Shown here piece by piece: positions 1 through 8,461 of a stretch of DNA of 64,000 bases. The translations under genes and the position numbers were made by a program. The notes under the pieces were generated by a model. That model worked only from the letters and a program-made list of their open reading frames with translations, ran no database searches and was not told the DNA's origin. Position 1 is the stretch's first letter, and every line of letters begins with the position of its first letter. The DNA is from Actinomadura violacea (GTDB taxonomy: Bacteria; Actinomycetota; Actinomycetes; Streptosporangiales; Streptosporangiaceae): contig NZ_JAGEPF010000001.1 of the NCBI RefSeq assembly GCF_017573465.1, positions 310,001 through 374,000 on the forward strand, given 5' to 3'.

Positions 1-567
1 CTCCTGTCGTTCCATCGGCAGGGACTGCACCGGGTCGCGCCGGAGCTGGACCACCTGAGCCGGGTCACCGGGACGACCGCCGACCTCGCGATCCGCAGCG
101 GCGACCACGCGGTCCTGCTCGCCGGCGGCACCGTCCGGCGCACCGAGGACGGCGGGGGCCTGCGCCGCCCGCTGCACTCCACCGCGCTCGGCAAGGTGCT
201 GCTCGCCTGGCCCCGTCCCGGTGCGGACGACCTGTCGGCGCTCGCCCCGCTGCGCCCGCTCACCGGACGCACCATCGCGGATGTGGACGAGCTGCGCACG
301 GAGGTCGAGCGGGTGCGCGCCGCCGGGCACGCGATGAACGACGGCGAGTCCGCCGAGGGCGTGCGGACGCTCGCCGTCCCGCTGCTGGACCGGTCGGGCC
401 ACGCCCGCTACGCGCTCGCTCTCCGCTCGACGCCCGAGGTGGTCACGGACGCGCGGGTCCCGTGGTTCCTGGCGCACGCGCAGTCGTGCGCGCGGGCGAT
501 GGAGGTGCTGCTGCTGGCTCCGGAGGAGCGCCGGGGCTGGCCGGGGCAGGCCGCTTCGCGCCAATAA
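1..567 (+). CDS. IclR family transcriptional regulator, C-terminal part (5' end outside window)
   Basis: The open frame runs in from the left edge to TAA at 565. The visible 188 residues form an IclR effector-binding domain: RSGDHAVLLAG, then RRPLHSTALGKVLLAW (the conserved HSTALGKALLA-type motif), and the closing LAVPLLDRSGHARYALALR segment. The N-terminal winged helix lies outside the window. IclR proteins are one-component repressors or activators that bind small metabolites through this domain. The gene ends 92 bp before the sulfur locus and points the same way, so it is the likely local regulator, which is inference. The family call is secure; the ligand is unknown. Confidence 0.85.
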   Translation, partial: LLSFHRQGLHRVAPELDHLSRVTGTTADLAIRSGDHAVLLAGGTVRRTEDGGGLRRPLHSTALGKVLLAWPRPGADDLSALAPLRPLTGRTIADVDELRTEVERVRAAGHAMNDGESAEGVRTLAVPLLDRSGHARYALALRSTPEVVTDARVPWFLAHAQSCARAMEVLLLAPEERRGWPGQAASRQ

Positions 568-570
568 CAG

Positions 571-619
571 ATATTCCCTACCTTTTTAGTTGATTTCTCG
601 CCGCGCGGCTGCTTACACT
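571..619 (+). promoter_or_regulatory. AT-rich conserved element plus putative promoter for the monooxygenase unit
   Basis: ATATTCCCTACCTTTTTAG at 571-589 is an AT-rich island in high-GC DNA. It is followed by a -35-like TTGATT (590-595), an 18-bp spacer and a -10-like TACACT (614-619). The first 26 bases match 20 of 26, ungapped, with the element at 2388. Position and conservation suggest a shared regulator of the organosulfur genes. The promoter boxes are by eye. Confidence 0.5.
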
Positions 620-659
620 CCCCGCGTCCGCCGGATGCGCCGGCCCTTGGGAGACGACC

Positions 660-1847
660 GTGACCACCACCACCTGCGACCAGCCCGCCCGGCGGGCCGC
701 CCCGCGCGACCACGCCGGGTGGCTCGAACTGGCGCGGACCACCGCCGCCGGCCCGGCCGTGGACGACCCGGACGGCCGCCACGCCGGCCGCCCGCAGGCG
801 CCCGCCGTCGAGGCCCTGCGGCGGGCCGGGCTGTCCACGCTGCTGATCCCGGCGCGCTGCGGTGGAGGCGGCGCCACCTGGCGCACCGCCTACCAGGTCG
901 TCCGCGAGGTCGCCGCCGTCAACGGCGACATCGGGCTGCTGCTCGGCCACCACTACCTGCTGTCCTGGACACCCGCGCTCGTCGGCACGGACGAGGACCG
1001 CGAACGGGTCTGGTCCGGTGCCGCTGCCGGGTGCCAGGTCTGGGGCGGAGCCCCGGACCCGCGCGACACCTCGCTCACGCTGACGCCGCGTCCGCACGGC
1101 GGCTCTACCCTGGACGGCGCGACGGCGATCACCTCCGGTGCCGTCCTCGCCGACCGCCTCGCCGTCGGCGCCACGCGCGCGGGCACGGGCGAGCCGCTGA
1201 TGGTCCTGGTCGATCCAGCCGGTCCGGGTGTCGCACTGTCGCCGGACGAGGGGCCAGGTGGAACGGTCCGTTTCGCGGGGGCCGCGGTGAGCGGGCACGA
1301 CGTCATCGCACGGGACGGCGCATCCGCCTCGCCGCTGACGGCGCCCGCCATCCAGCTGGTGTTCGCGCAGCTCTACATCGGCATCGCCGAAGGCGCCCTG
1401 GACGCGGCCCGCGCGCACGCGGTCGCCCGGTCGCGGCCCTGGCCGCTCGGGCAGGCGCGGCGGACCGGCGGCGACGCGTACCTGTCCGGCGCCTACGGCG
1501 GCCTGCTCGCGCAGGTGCGCGCGGCCCGCGCCCTCGCGGACCAGGCCGTCGACGACCTGGCCCCGGCACTGCACGGTGAAGGCGGCGCGGGACCGGCGGG
1601 GCGATGGCACTGCGAGGCGGCGGTCATGGCCGCCACCGCCAAGATCGCCGCAGCCCAGGCGTCGCTGGCCGTCGCCTCCCGCGTGTTCGAGCTCGCCGGC
1701 GCGGACTCCGCGCGGGCGCGGCCGGGCCTGGCCCGGTTCTGGCGCTACGCCCGCGCCCTGCGCGACCCGGTGGCCCACCGGCAGGCCGAGGTCGGCCGGG
1801 AGTTCCTGACCGGCGAGTTCCCTCCCGAAAGGAAGGCCCCACCGTGA
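660..1847 (+). CDS. Acyl-CoA-dehydrogenase-fold flavin monooxygenase (SfnB/DszC type)
   Basis: 395 residues from GTG 660, with GGGAGA 7 bp upstream. The protein has the acyl-CoA dehydrogenase layout: helical N-terminal domain to about 110, mid beta domain with GCQVWGGAPDPR near 120-132, and C-terminal helical domain with QLYIGIAEGALDAARAHA. The active-site Glu of true dehydrogenases is not evident. Proteins of this type beside flavin reductases and luciferase-like monooxygenases are reduced-flavin-dependent oxygenases that attack organosulfur compounds such as sulfones (SfnB, DszC). The flavin reductase 43 bp downstream would supply the reduced flavin. Substrate is not predictable. An actual dehydrogenase is the main alternative. 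Confidence 0.75.
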   Translation: MTTTTCDQPARRAAPRDHAGWLELARTTAAGPAVDDPDGRHAGRPQAPAVEALRRAGLSTLLIPARCGGGGATWRTAYQVVREVAAVNGDIGLLLGHHYLLSWTPALVGTDEDRERVWSGAAAGCQVWGGAPDPRDTSLTLTPRPHGGSTLDGATAITSGAVLADRLAVGATRAGTGEPLMVLVDPAGPGVALSPDEGPGGTVRFAGAAVSGHDVIARDGASASPLTAPAIQLVFAQLYIGIAEGALDAARAHAVARSRPWPLGQARRTGGDAYLSGAYGGLLAQVRAARALADQAVDDLAPALHGEGGAGPAGRWHCEAAVMAATAKIAAAQASLAVASRVFELAGADSARARPGLARFWRYARALRDPVAHRQAEVGREFLTGEFPPERKAPP

Positions 1848-1894
1848 CCCTGACGTCCCCCCTTGCCTCCCCCTCGGCGCGGGCGGCGCGATGA
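1844..1894 (+). CDS. Possible 16-codon bridging ORF between monooxygenase and flavin reductase genes
   Basis: GTG 1844 overlaps the monooxygenase stop (GTGA), and TGA 1892-1894 overlaps the flavin reductase start (ATGA). A good ribosome binding site, GGAAGG, lies 7 bp before the GTG, whereas the ATG at 1891 has none. The peptide begins MTLTSPLASPS. It could be a translational relay ORF. Alternatively, a one-base indel in the CCCCCC run at 1856-1861 would fuse it to the flavin reductase as its N-terminus. Coding status is uncertain. Confidence 0.35.
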   Translation: MTLTSPLASPSARAAR

Positions 1895-2364
1895 CGGCGC
1901 TCGACCTGAACCTGCGGCGCGTCTACGGCGCCTACCCGACCGGCGTCGCGGTCGTCGCGGGCCTGGTGGGCGGGCGGCCCGCCGGCATCGCGGCCAGCTC
2001 GTTCGTCCCCGTGTCCCTCGACCCGCCGCTGGTGTCGGTGTGCGTCGCGCACACGTCCACCACCTGGCCGCTGCTGCGCGAGCTGCCCCGCATCGGGATC
2101 AGCGTGCTCGGCGCGCACCAGGAGCACGTCGGGCGGCGGCTCGGCGCCCGCACCGGCGACCGGTTCGCCGGGGTCGGGTGGCGGGCCCGGCCGGGCGGCG
2201 GCGTGCTCGTCGAGGGCGCGTCCGCCTGGTACGAGTGCACGATCGAGCAGCAGGTCCGGTCCGGGGACCACGACATCGTCGTGTTCCGCGTCCACGACCT
2301 GGACGCGGCTCCGGACGTCCCGCCGCTGGTGTTCCATGCCAGCGCGTTCCGCCGGCTCGGATGA
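1891..2364 (+). CDS. Flavin reductase-like protein (HpaC/DIM6 family)
   Basis: 157 residues from ATG 1891. The sequence fits the short-chain flavin reductase split-barrel fold: YGAYPTGVAVVAG at the N-terminus, GIAASSFVPVSLDPPLVSVCV (the flavin-binding stretch), and LGAHQEH in the middle. These enzymes use NAD(P)H to reduce FMN or FAD for a partner monooxygenase, here most simply the 660 gene. No Shine-Dalgarno sequence precedes the ATG, so translation probably depends on coupling from upstream. Length is typical of the family. Confidence 0.85.
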   Translation: MTALDLNLRRVYGAYPTGVAVVAGLVGGRPAGIAASSFVPVSLDPPLVSVCVAHTSTTWPLLRELPRIGISVLGAHQEHVGRRLGARTGDRFAGVGWRARPGGGVLVEGASAWYECTIEQQVRSGDHDIVVFRVHDLDAAPDVPPLVFHASAFRRLG

Positions 2365-2387
2365 GCCGGCGGCGGGCGGTCCCGGGC

Positions 2388-2449
2388 ATATTTCCTACTT
2401 TTCTGGTTGGTATTGACGGATACATGCCGGCCCGCCTACGTTGGCGGGC
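2388..2449 (+). promoter_or_regulatory. Second copy of the AT-rich element, promoter and small inverted repeat before the ABC operon
   Basis: ATATTTCCTACTTTTCTGG starts at 2388 and matches the element at 571. A -35-like TTGACG (2413-2418) and -10-like TACGTT (2437-2442) follow with an 18-bp spacer. The -10 forms the loop of a perfect 7-bp inverted repeat, GCCCGCC (2430-2436) and GGCGGGC (2443-2449). This layout suggests a repressor site over the promoter. Calls are by eye. Confidence 0.5.
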
Positions 2450-2477
2450 ATCCGGCGACCCGATGGGAGAGATCCTG

Positions 2478-4085
2478 GTGAGAGCGACGCCGACCCCCTG
2501 GAGGAGCGCCGCCGTCCTGGCGGCCGGACTGGCGGCGCTGACCGCGTGCGGATCGGGCGGCGGAGCGTCCGGCGCCGGCGCCGGGACGCCCCGGACCGGC
2601 GGCACCCTGACCTTCGCGGTCGGCTCCGACACCGGCTGCGCCGACCCGCAGCAGGTGGGCAGCAACGACACCATCTACTCGGTCCGGCAGGTCGTCGACT
2701 CGCTCACCGACCAGGACCCGGCCACCGGAAAGATCGTCCCCTGGCTCGCGCAGAGCTGGACGATCAGCGGCGACGCCCGGACCTTCACCTTCCACCTGCG
2801 GCCAGGCGTCACCTTCAGCGACGGCTCGGCGCTGACCGCCGAGGTCGTCAAGGCGAACTTCGACGCGATCCCGAAGCTCGGCCCGCTCGGCATCCTCGCG
2901 GAGGGCTACCTCAGCGGCTACCAGGGCACCGACGTCGTCGACGACCTGACGTTCAAGGTGCGGTTCAAGCAGCCGAACGCGCAGTTCCTGCAGGCCACCG
3001 CCACGCACTCGCTCGGCATCGAGGCGGCGGCCAGCGTCCGCAAAACGCCGCAGCAGCGGTGCAGCGAGGGCATCGCCGGGTCCGGGCCGTTCACGCTCCA
3101 GAAGTACGTCCCGAGCCAGTCGATCACCCTCGCCGCGCGCAAGGGCTACGCGTGGGGCTCGTCGCTGTGGAAGAAGCCCGGCGCCGCCTACCTCGACCGG
3201 ATCGTCTTCAAGATCCTCCCCGAGTCGGGGGTGCGGACGGGCGGGCTCCAGTCCGGCCAGCTCGACGCGATCGGCAGCGTCGGACGCGCCGACGAGTCCG
3301 CGCTCAAGGCGTCCGGCGTCCGGCTGCTGGCACGTGCCAACCCCGGCGTCGCCTTCGGCCTGTCCCCGAACAACGCGCGCCCGCCGCTGAACGACGAGAA
3401 GGTCCGGCAGGCGATCGCGCTCGGCATCGACCGGCGGCAGATCGCGCAGACCGTCTTCCCGTCCGGCACCCGGCCCGCCACCAGTCCCCTCGCCCACACC
3501 ACGCCCGGCTACGCCGACGTCGGCGCACCGCTCTCCTTCGACCAGGCGCGCGCCAAGGCCCTGCTGGACTCCGGCGGCTGGACGCCCGGCACCGATGGCA
3601 TCCGCCGCAAGGACGGCAAGCCGCTGGCCTTCACCGTCAAGTGGTTCGCGAACGCCGCCACCAACAAGCCCGCGCTGGAACTCGTCCAGCAGCAGCTCAA
3701 GGCCATCGGCGTCCGGCTCGACCTCAAGGAGCAGGCGATCGCGCAGATCGCGCAGGTCCAGACGTCCGGCGACTTCGACGCGCTGTGGGGCAACGTCACC
3801 CGCGCCGACCCCGACATTTTGCGCGGCTCGTACTCGTCCAGGCTCGCCAACACCTACAAGCTGCCCGCGAGCGGCCTCGACGCGCTCCTCGACGGCCAGG
3901 CCGCCGAACCCGACCAGGGGAAACGGTTCGACCTCGTCGCCCGCGCCCAGCGCGACATCGTGCGGCACGCCTACACGATCCCGGTCGTGGAGCTCCAGAC
4001 GGAGCTGGGCGTCGCGAAGAAGGTCCACGGCGTGCTGTTCGACGCGTCGAGCCGCATCCAGCTCCACGACACCTGGGTCGGCTAG
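2478..4085 (+). CDS. ABC transporter substrate-binding lipoprotein, family 5 (peptide/opine/nickel type)
   Basis: 535 residues from GTG 2478, chosen because GGGAGA sits 7 bp upstream; ATG 2463 is the alternative. A short basic start and hydrophobic stretch end in the lipobox LTAC, so the mature protein is lipid-anchored outside the membrane. Family 5 hallmarks follow: GGTLTFAVGSDTGCADPQ, WTISGDARTFTFHLRPGVTFSDGSALTAEVV, and VRQAIALGIDRRQIAQ. This family usually binds oligopeptides, but related proteins bind many small solutes. Its place among sulfur oxygenases suggests an organosulfur ligand such as a thio-peptide; that is inference. Two permeases and a fused ATPase follow. Confidence 0.9.
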   Translation: MRATPTPWRSAAVLAAGLAALTACGSGGGASGAGAGTPRTGGTLTFAVGSDTGCADPQQVGSNDTIYSVRQVVDSLTDQDPATGKIVPWLAQSWTISGDARTFTFHLRPGVTFSDGSALTAEVVKANFDAIPKLGPLGILAEGYLSGYQGTDVVDDLTFKVRFKQPNAQFLQATATHSLGIEAAASVRKTPQQRCSEGIAGSGPFTLQKYVPSQSITLAARKGYAWGSSLWKKPGAAYLDRIVFKILPESGVRTGGLQSGQLDAIGSVGRADESALKASGVRLLARANPGVAFGLSPNNARPPLNDEKVRQAIALGIDRRQIAQTVFPSGTRPATSPLAHTTPGYADVGAPLSFDQARAKALLDSGGWTPGTDGIRRKDGKPLAFTVKWFANAATNKPALELVQQQLKAIGVRLDLKEQAIAQIAQVQTSGDFDALWGNVTRADPDILRGSYSSRLANTYKLPASGLDALLDGQAAEPDQGKRFDLVARAQRDIVRHAYTIPVVELQTELGVAKKVHGVLFDASSRIQLHDTWVG

Positions 4086-4087
4086 CG

Positions 4088-5047
4088 ATGCGACGTTACG
4101 CGGCCCTGCGCCTCGCGCAGGCGGCCGGAGTGCTGTGGGCGGCCTACACGGTGTCGTTCCTCGTCCTCGACCTGCTGCCCGGCGACCCCGTCTCGGCGAT
4201 GGCCGGGCAGGGCGCCGACCAGGCCGGCATCGACCCCGCGCAGATCGCGCGGCTCAAGAGCCAGTACGGCTTCGACGAGCCGGTCCCCGTGCAGTACGCC
4301 CACCACCTCGGGCGGGCGCTGCGCGGCGACCTCGGCGACTCGGTGTCCGCCGGGCGGCCGGTGACGTCGGTCATCGGCGAGGCGCTGCCGTCCACCCTCC
4401 AGCTCGTCGTCGCGGGCCTCGCGCTCGCGGTGCTGCTCGGCGGCGGCCTCGCGCTCGCCGCGACCTACACCTCGCGGCGGTGGCTGCGGCAGCTGCTGCT
4501 CTCGCTGCCGCCGCTCGGGGTGTCGGTCCCGGCGTTCTGGGCCGGGCTGATGCTCGTCGAGGTGTTCTCGTTCCGCGCGCGGCTGCTCCCGGCGTTCGGG
4601 AACGGCGGGCCGCGCGGGCTGATCCTGCCGGCCGTCACCCTCGCGATCCCCACCGGCGCCGTCGTCGCGCAGGTGCTGGCCAAGAGCCTGCTCACCACCC
4701 TCGACGAACCGTATGTGCAGACCGCGCGGGCCAAGGGCGCCGGACGGCCCCGGATCCACCTGCGGCACGCGCTGCGCAACGCGTCGCTGCCCGCGCTGAC
4801 GGTCGTCGGCGTCCTCGTCGGGCAGCTCATGGCCAACTCCGTCGTGACCGAGACGGTGTTCTCCCGCAACGGCCTCGGCCGCGTCACCGCCGCCGCCGTC
4901 ACCGCCCAGGACATCCCGCTCGTGCAGGGCGTCGTGGTGTTCGGGGCGCTGGTGTTCGTCCTGGTCAACCTGGCCGTGGACCTCCTCTGCCCGCTGCTGG
5001 ACCCGCGGATCGCCGCCGCGGGCGGCCGGCGCTGGAGCCCCGCATGA
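4088..5047 (+). CDS. ABC transporter permease, DppB/OppB type
   Basis: 319 residues from ATG 4088, two bases after the binding-protein stop. The N-terminus has the typical first membrane span (LAQAAGVLWAAYTVSFLVLDLLPGDP), then the DppB signature around GDLGDSVSAGRPVTSVI. The cytoplasmic EAA loop is near ARAKGAGRPRIHLRHALRNASLPALTV. About six membrane spans are expected. It forms the inner-membrane channel with the next permease. Stop and next start overlap as ATGA, which indicates coupled translation. Confidence 0.9.
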   Translation: MRRYAALRLAQAAGVLWAAYTVSFLVLDLLPGDPVSAMAGQGADQAGIDPAQIARLKSQYGFDEPVPVQYAHHLGRALRGDLGDSVSAGRPVTSVIGEALPSTLQLVVAGLALAVLLGGGLALAATYTSRRWLRQLLLSLPPLGVSVPAFWAGLMLVEVFSFRARLLPAFGNGGPRGLILPAVTLAIPTGAVVAQVLAKSLLTTLDEPYVQTARAKGAGRPRIHLRHALRNASLPALTVVGVLVGQLMANSVVTETVFSRNGLGRVTAAAVTAQDIPLVQGVVVFGALVFVLVNLAVDLLCPLLDPRIAAAGGRRWSPA

Positions 5048-5952
5048 GCAGCACACTCGACGCCCTCGGCGTGCTCGACGCCGCGGACGGGCCCGGCGTA
5101 CCGGAGCCCGCGGCCCGCCGCCGCGCCGGCGCCGCGCGGACCGTCCGGTTCCTGCTGCGCCGGCCGGGCCTCGTCCTGTCCGTCCTCGTGCTCGCGGCGG
5201 TGGCGCTGGCGTCGTTCTGGCCCGGCCTGTTCACCTCCAGGGACCCGCTGACCGGCGTGCCGTCGCAGGCGTTCCGGGCGCCCGGCGCCGCGCACTGGTT
5301 CGGCACCGACGAACTCGGCCGCGACCTGTACGCGCGGGTCGTGCACGGCGCCGCGCTGTCGCTCAAGGCGACGCTGATCGCCGTCGCCGTGTCGTTCGCG
5401 GCGGGCGGGCTGATCGGCCTGCTCGCCGGGTTCGCGGGCCGCTGGATCGACGACGTGCTGATGCGGTGCGTCGACGTGCTGCTGTCGATCCCCGCGCTGT
5501 TCCTGTCGCTCGCGCTGGTCACCGCGCTCGGCTACGGGACGGTGAAGGTCGCCGTGGCCGTCGGCGTCGCGAGCGTCGCGACGTTCGCGCGGGTGATGCG
5601 GTCGGAGGTGCTGCGGGTCCGGCAGGCCGTGTTCGTGGAGGCGGCCCGGTCGTGCGGGACGCGCTGGTACGCGGTGCTCGGGCGGCACGTCCTGCCGAAC
5701 GCGATCGGGCCGGTGCTGGTCCTCGCGACCCTCGACTTCGGGACGGCGGTGCTCGCGGTGTCGTCGCTGAGCTTCCTCGGCTACGGCGCGGCGCCGCCCG
5801 CGCCCGAGTGGGGGACGCTGATCTCCGACGGCCGCAACTACCTCGCGAACGCCTGGTGGATGACGGCGCTGCCGGGCCTGACGATCGCCGCGACCGTGCT
5901 CGCCACGAACCGGATCGCGCGGGCCCTCGACGGCGAGCGGGGCCGGCGATGA
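5044..5952 (+). CDS. ABC transporter permease, DppC/OppC type
   Basis: 302 residues from ATG 5044, overlapping the previous stop by four bases. It has the DppC N-terminal span (LVLSVLVLAAVALASFWPGLF), the conserved HWFGTDELGRDLYARVVHGAALSLK segment, and the EAA loop VEAARSCGTRWYAVLGRHVLPNAIGPVLV. It pairs with the 4088 product to form the channel. The gene again ends in an ATGA overlap with the ATPase gene. Confidence 0.9.
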   Translation: MSSTLDALGVLDAADGPGVPEPAARRRAGAARTVRFLLRRPGLVLSVLVLAAVALASFWPGLFTSRDPLTGVPSQAFRAPGAAHWFGTDELGRDLYARVVHGAALSLKATLIAVAVSFAAGGLIGLLAGFAGRWIDDVLMRCVDVLLSIPALFLSLALVTALGYGTVKVAVAVGVASVATFARVMRSEVLRVRQAVFVEAARSCGTRWYAVLGRHVLPNAIGPVLVLATLDFGTAVLAVSSLSFLGYGAAPPAPEWGTLISDGRNYLANAWWMTALPGLTIAATVLATNRIARALDGERGRR

Positions 5953-7619
5953 CCGGCCGGGACGACGCGCCGCTCTTGGAAGTGGCGGGCCTGCACGTCT
6001 CCTACCTGACCAGGACGGACCGCGTGCAGGCCGTGCGCGGCGCCGGCCTGGACGTCCGGCCCGGCGAGATCGTCGCGCTGGTCGGGGAGTCGGGCTCGGG
6101 GAAGAGCACCACCGCGCACGCCGTGCTGCGCCTCCTCGCGCCCAACGCCTCCCTCGACGCCGGAACCGTCCGGTTCGCGGGCCGCGACCTCGCGGCGCTG
6201 TCCGAACGGGAGCTGCGGACCGTCCGCGGCGCGCGGATCGGGCTCGTCCCGCAGGACCCGGGCGTCTCGCTGAACCCGGTGAAGCGGATCGGCGAGCAGG
6301 TCGCGGAGGTGCTGCGGCTGCACGGGCTCGCCACCCGCCGCACCGCGCCGCTCGGCGCGGTCGAGGCGCTGGAGCGCGCCGGGATGCCGGAACCGCAGGT
6401 CAGGGCACGGCAGTACCCGCACGAGCTGTCCGGCGGGATGCGGCAGCGCGCGCTCATCGCGATCGCGATCGCCGCCGGGCCGGAGCTGATCGTCGCGGAC
6501 GAGCCGACCAGCGCCCTCGACGTCACCGTGCAGCGCCGGATCCTCGACCACCTCCAGCACCTCACCGAGGAGTCCGGCACCGCGGTGCTGCTCGTCACGC
6601 ACGACCTCGGCGTCGCCGCGGACCGGGCGTCGCGGATCGCCGTGATGTCGCAGGGCCGCGTCGTCGAGTCGGGCCCCGCGCGGCGGATCATCGAGGACCC
6701 GCAGGACGCCTATACGCGGCGGCTGCTGCGCAGCGCGCCGAGCCTCACCGCCGTCCGCGCGCGCCCCCGGCACGCCGCACCGGCGCAACCGTCGGAACCC
6801 GCGGAACCAGTGCTGGTCACCGCCGAGAACCTGGTCAAGGACTTCCCGCTGCCGCGCGGCCGGACCGTCCGCGCGGTCGACGAGGTCGGCCTCACCGTGC
6901 ACCGCGGCCGGACGCTCGCGCTGGTCGGCGAGTCCGGGTCCGGGAAGTCGACCACCGCGCGGATGATCCTGCGGCTCGTCCCGCCGACGTCCGGCCGGAT
7001 CGTCTTCGACGGCGAGGACGTCACCGCCGCGGGCGGGGCGGCGCTGCGGCGGCTGCGGCGCCGCGCCCAGCTCGTCTACCAGAACCCGTACGCCTCCCTC
7101 GACCCGCGGTTCTCGATCGGCGAGGTGATCACCGAGCCGCTGCGGGCGTTCCGGGTCGGGGACCGGGCATCCCGCGCGGCCCGCGCCCGCGAGCTGCTCG
7201 ACCGCGTCGCGCTGCCCGCCGCGACGCTGGACCGCCGGCCCGCCGAGCTGTCCGGCGGGCAGCGGCAGCGCGTCGCGATCGCCCGCGCGCTCGCCCTCGA
7301 ACCCGACCTCGTCGTGTGCGACGAGCCCGTCTCGGCGCTGGACGTCTCCGTCCAGGCGCAGGTGCTCGACCTGCTCGCCGAGCTGCAGGACGGCACGGGC
7401 CTGGCGTACCTGTTCATCTCGCACGACCTCGCCGTCGTCCGGCAGATCGCGCACCGCGTCGCGGTGATGCGCGCCGGACGGGTCGTCGAGACCGGCGAGA
7501 CCGGCGCGATCTTCGGCGACCCGGCCCACGACTACACCCGCGAACTGCTCGCCGCCATCCCCGGCGGGGACGCGCGCATCGGCGCCCCAGGCGCACGGCT
7601 GTTGGAGGAACGGACATGA
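5949..7619 (+). CDS. Fused dual ABC ATPase (DppD-DppF type)
   Basis: 556 residues containing two complete ATPase cassettes. The first has Walker A GESGSGKST, signature ELSGGMRQR and Walker B LIVADEPTSALD. The second has GESGSGKST, LSGGQRQR and LVVCDEPVSALD. Each is followed by the oligopeptide-family C-terminal tail (DAYTRRLL, HDYTRELL). Both sites look catalytically intact. The fusion replaces the separate DppD and DppF proteins and powers the importer encoded just upstream. ATGA overlaps join it to genes on both sides. Confidence 0.92.
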   Translation: MTGRDDAPLLEVAGLHVSYLTRTDRVQAVRGAGLDVRPGEIVALVGESGSGKSTTAHAVLRLLAPNASLDAGTVRFAGRDLAALSERELRTVRGARIGLVPQDPGVSLNPVKRIGEQVAEVLRLHGLATRRTAPLGAVEALERAGMPEPQVRARQYPHELSGGMRQRALIAIAIAAGPELIVADEPTSALDVTVQRRILDHLQHLTEESGTAVLLVTHDLGVAADRASRIAVMSQGRVVESGPARRIIEDPQDAYTRRLLRSAPSLTAVRARPRHAAPAQPSEPAEPVLVTAENLVKDFPLPRGRTVRAVDEVGLTVHRGRTLALVGESGSGKSTTARMILRLVPPTSGRIVFDGEDVTAAGGAALRRLRRRAQLVYQNPYASLDPRFSIGEVITEPLRAFRVGDRASRAARARELLDRVALPAATLDRRPAELSGGQRQRVAIARALALEPDLVVCDEPVSALDVSVQAQVLDLLAELQDGTGLAYLFISHDLAVVRQIAHRVAVMRAGRVVETGETGAIFGDPAHDYTRELLAAIPGGDARIGAPGARLLEERT

Positions 7620-8461
7620 CCGTACAGACCACGACGACCACCGGCACGGCGGACGCGTTCGCCGAGGAGTGGCGGGCCTGGCACGCCGCGCACGAGGCGC
7701 GGCTCGCCGGCCGGCACGGCTTCCTCGCGATCACCGGCCTGTACTTCCTGGACGGGGAGCCGCGCCGCCACCCGGACGCGCCGGGCGCCTGGAGCACCGG
7801 CCCCGAAGGCGTGACCGTCGTCCTCGGCGACGGCGAGGAGCTGGTCGTGGACGGCGAGACCGTGCACGGCGAGCACCGGTTCGGCGTGCTGCCCGAGCGC
7901 GGCGGCGTCACCGCGATCTGGGGCGACGTGGCGATCGAGGTGGCCAAGCGCGGCGGCAACGACATCGTCCGCCCCCGCCACCCGGACCATCCGCTGCGCA
8001 CCGCCTTCCACGGCACGCCCGCCTTCCCGCCCGACCCGCGCTGGGCGGTGACCGGCCGCTACGTCCCGTTCGACGAGCCGCGCCCGACCGCCGTCGGCGC
8101 CGCCGTCGAAGGGCTCCAGCACGTCTACGACGCGCCCGGCCGGATCGAGTTCGAGCTGGACGGCCGGCCCCTCGCGCTCACCGCGTTCAACGGCAAGGAG
8201 CCCGGCGAGCGGCTCGTCCTGTTCACCGACGCGACGTCCGGGATCACCACCTACGCCGCGAACCGGGCGCTGTTCGTCGCGCCGCCCGCCGCCGACGGGA
8301 CGGTGGCGCTCGACTTCAACCGCGCCCACAACCTGCCGTGCGCGTACACCGAGTTCGCGACGTGCCCGCTGCCGCCCGCCGAGAACCGGCTGCCGGTCGC
8401 GGTCGAGGCCGGCGAGAAGATCCCCTACGAGCGCGCCGCGGCGCAGGGGGAGGAGTCGTGA
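7616..8461 (+). CDS. DUF1684 family protein
   Basis: 281 residues from ATG 7616, preceded by GGAGGAA and overlapping the ATPase stop. The DUF1684 pattern is clear: WRAWHAAHEARLAGRHGFLAITGLYFLDG near the start, LTAFNGKEPGERLVLFTDATSG in the middle, and DFNRAHNLPCAYTEFATCPLPPAENRLPVAVEAGEK at the end. The family has a conserved Cys pair around that closing motif but no settled biochemical role. It is embedded between an importer and a flavin reductase in a sulfur operon, so a part in handling the imported organosulfur compound is plausible inference. Confidence 0.8.
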   Translation: MTVQTTTTTGTADAFAEEWRAWHAAHEARLAGRHGFLAITGLYFLDGEPRRHPDAPGAWSTGPEGVTVVLGDGEELVVDGETVHGEHRFGVLPERGGVTAIWGDVAIEVAKRGGNDIVRPRHPDHPLRTAFHGTPAFPPDPRWAVTGRYVPFDEPRPTAVGAAVEGLQHVYDAPGRIEFELDGRPLALTAFNGKEPGERLVLFTDATSGITTYAANRALFVAPPAADGTVALDFNRAHNLPCAYTEFATCPLPPAENRLPVAVEAGEKIPYERAAAQGEES

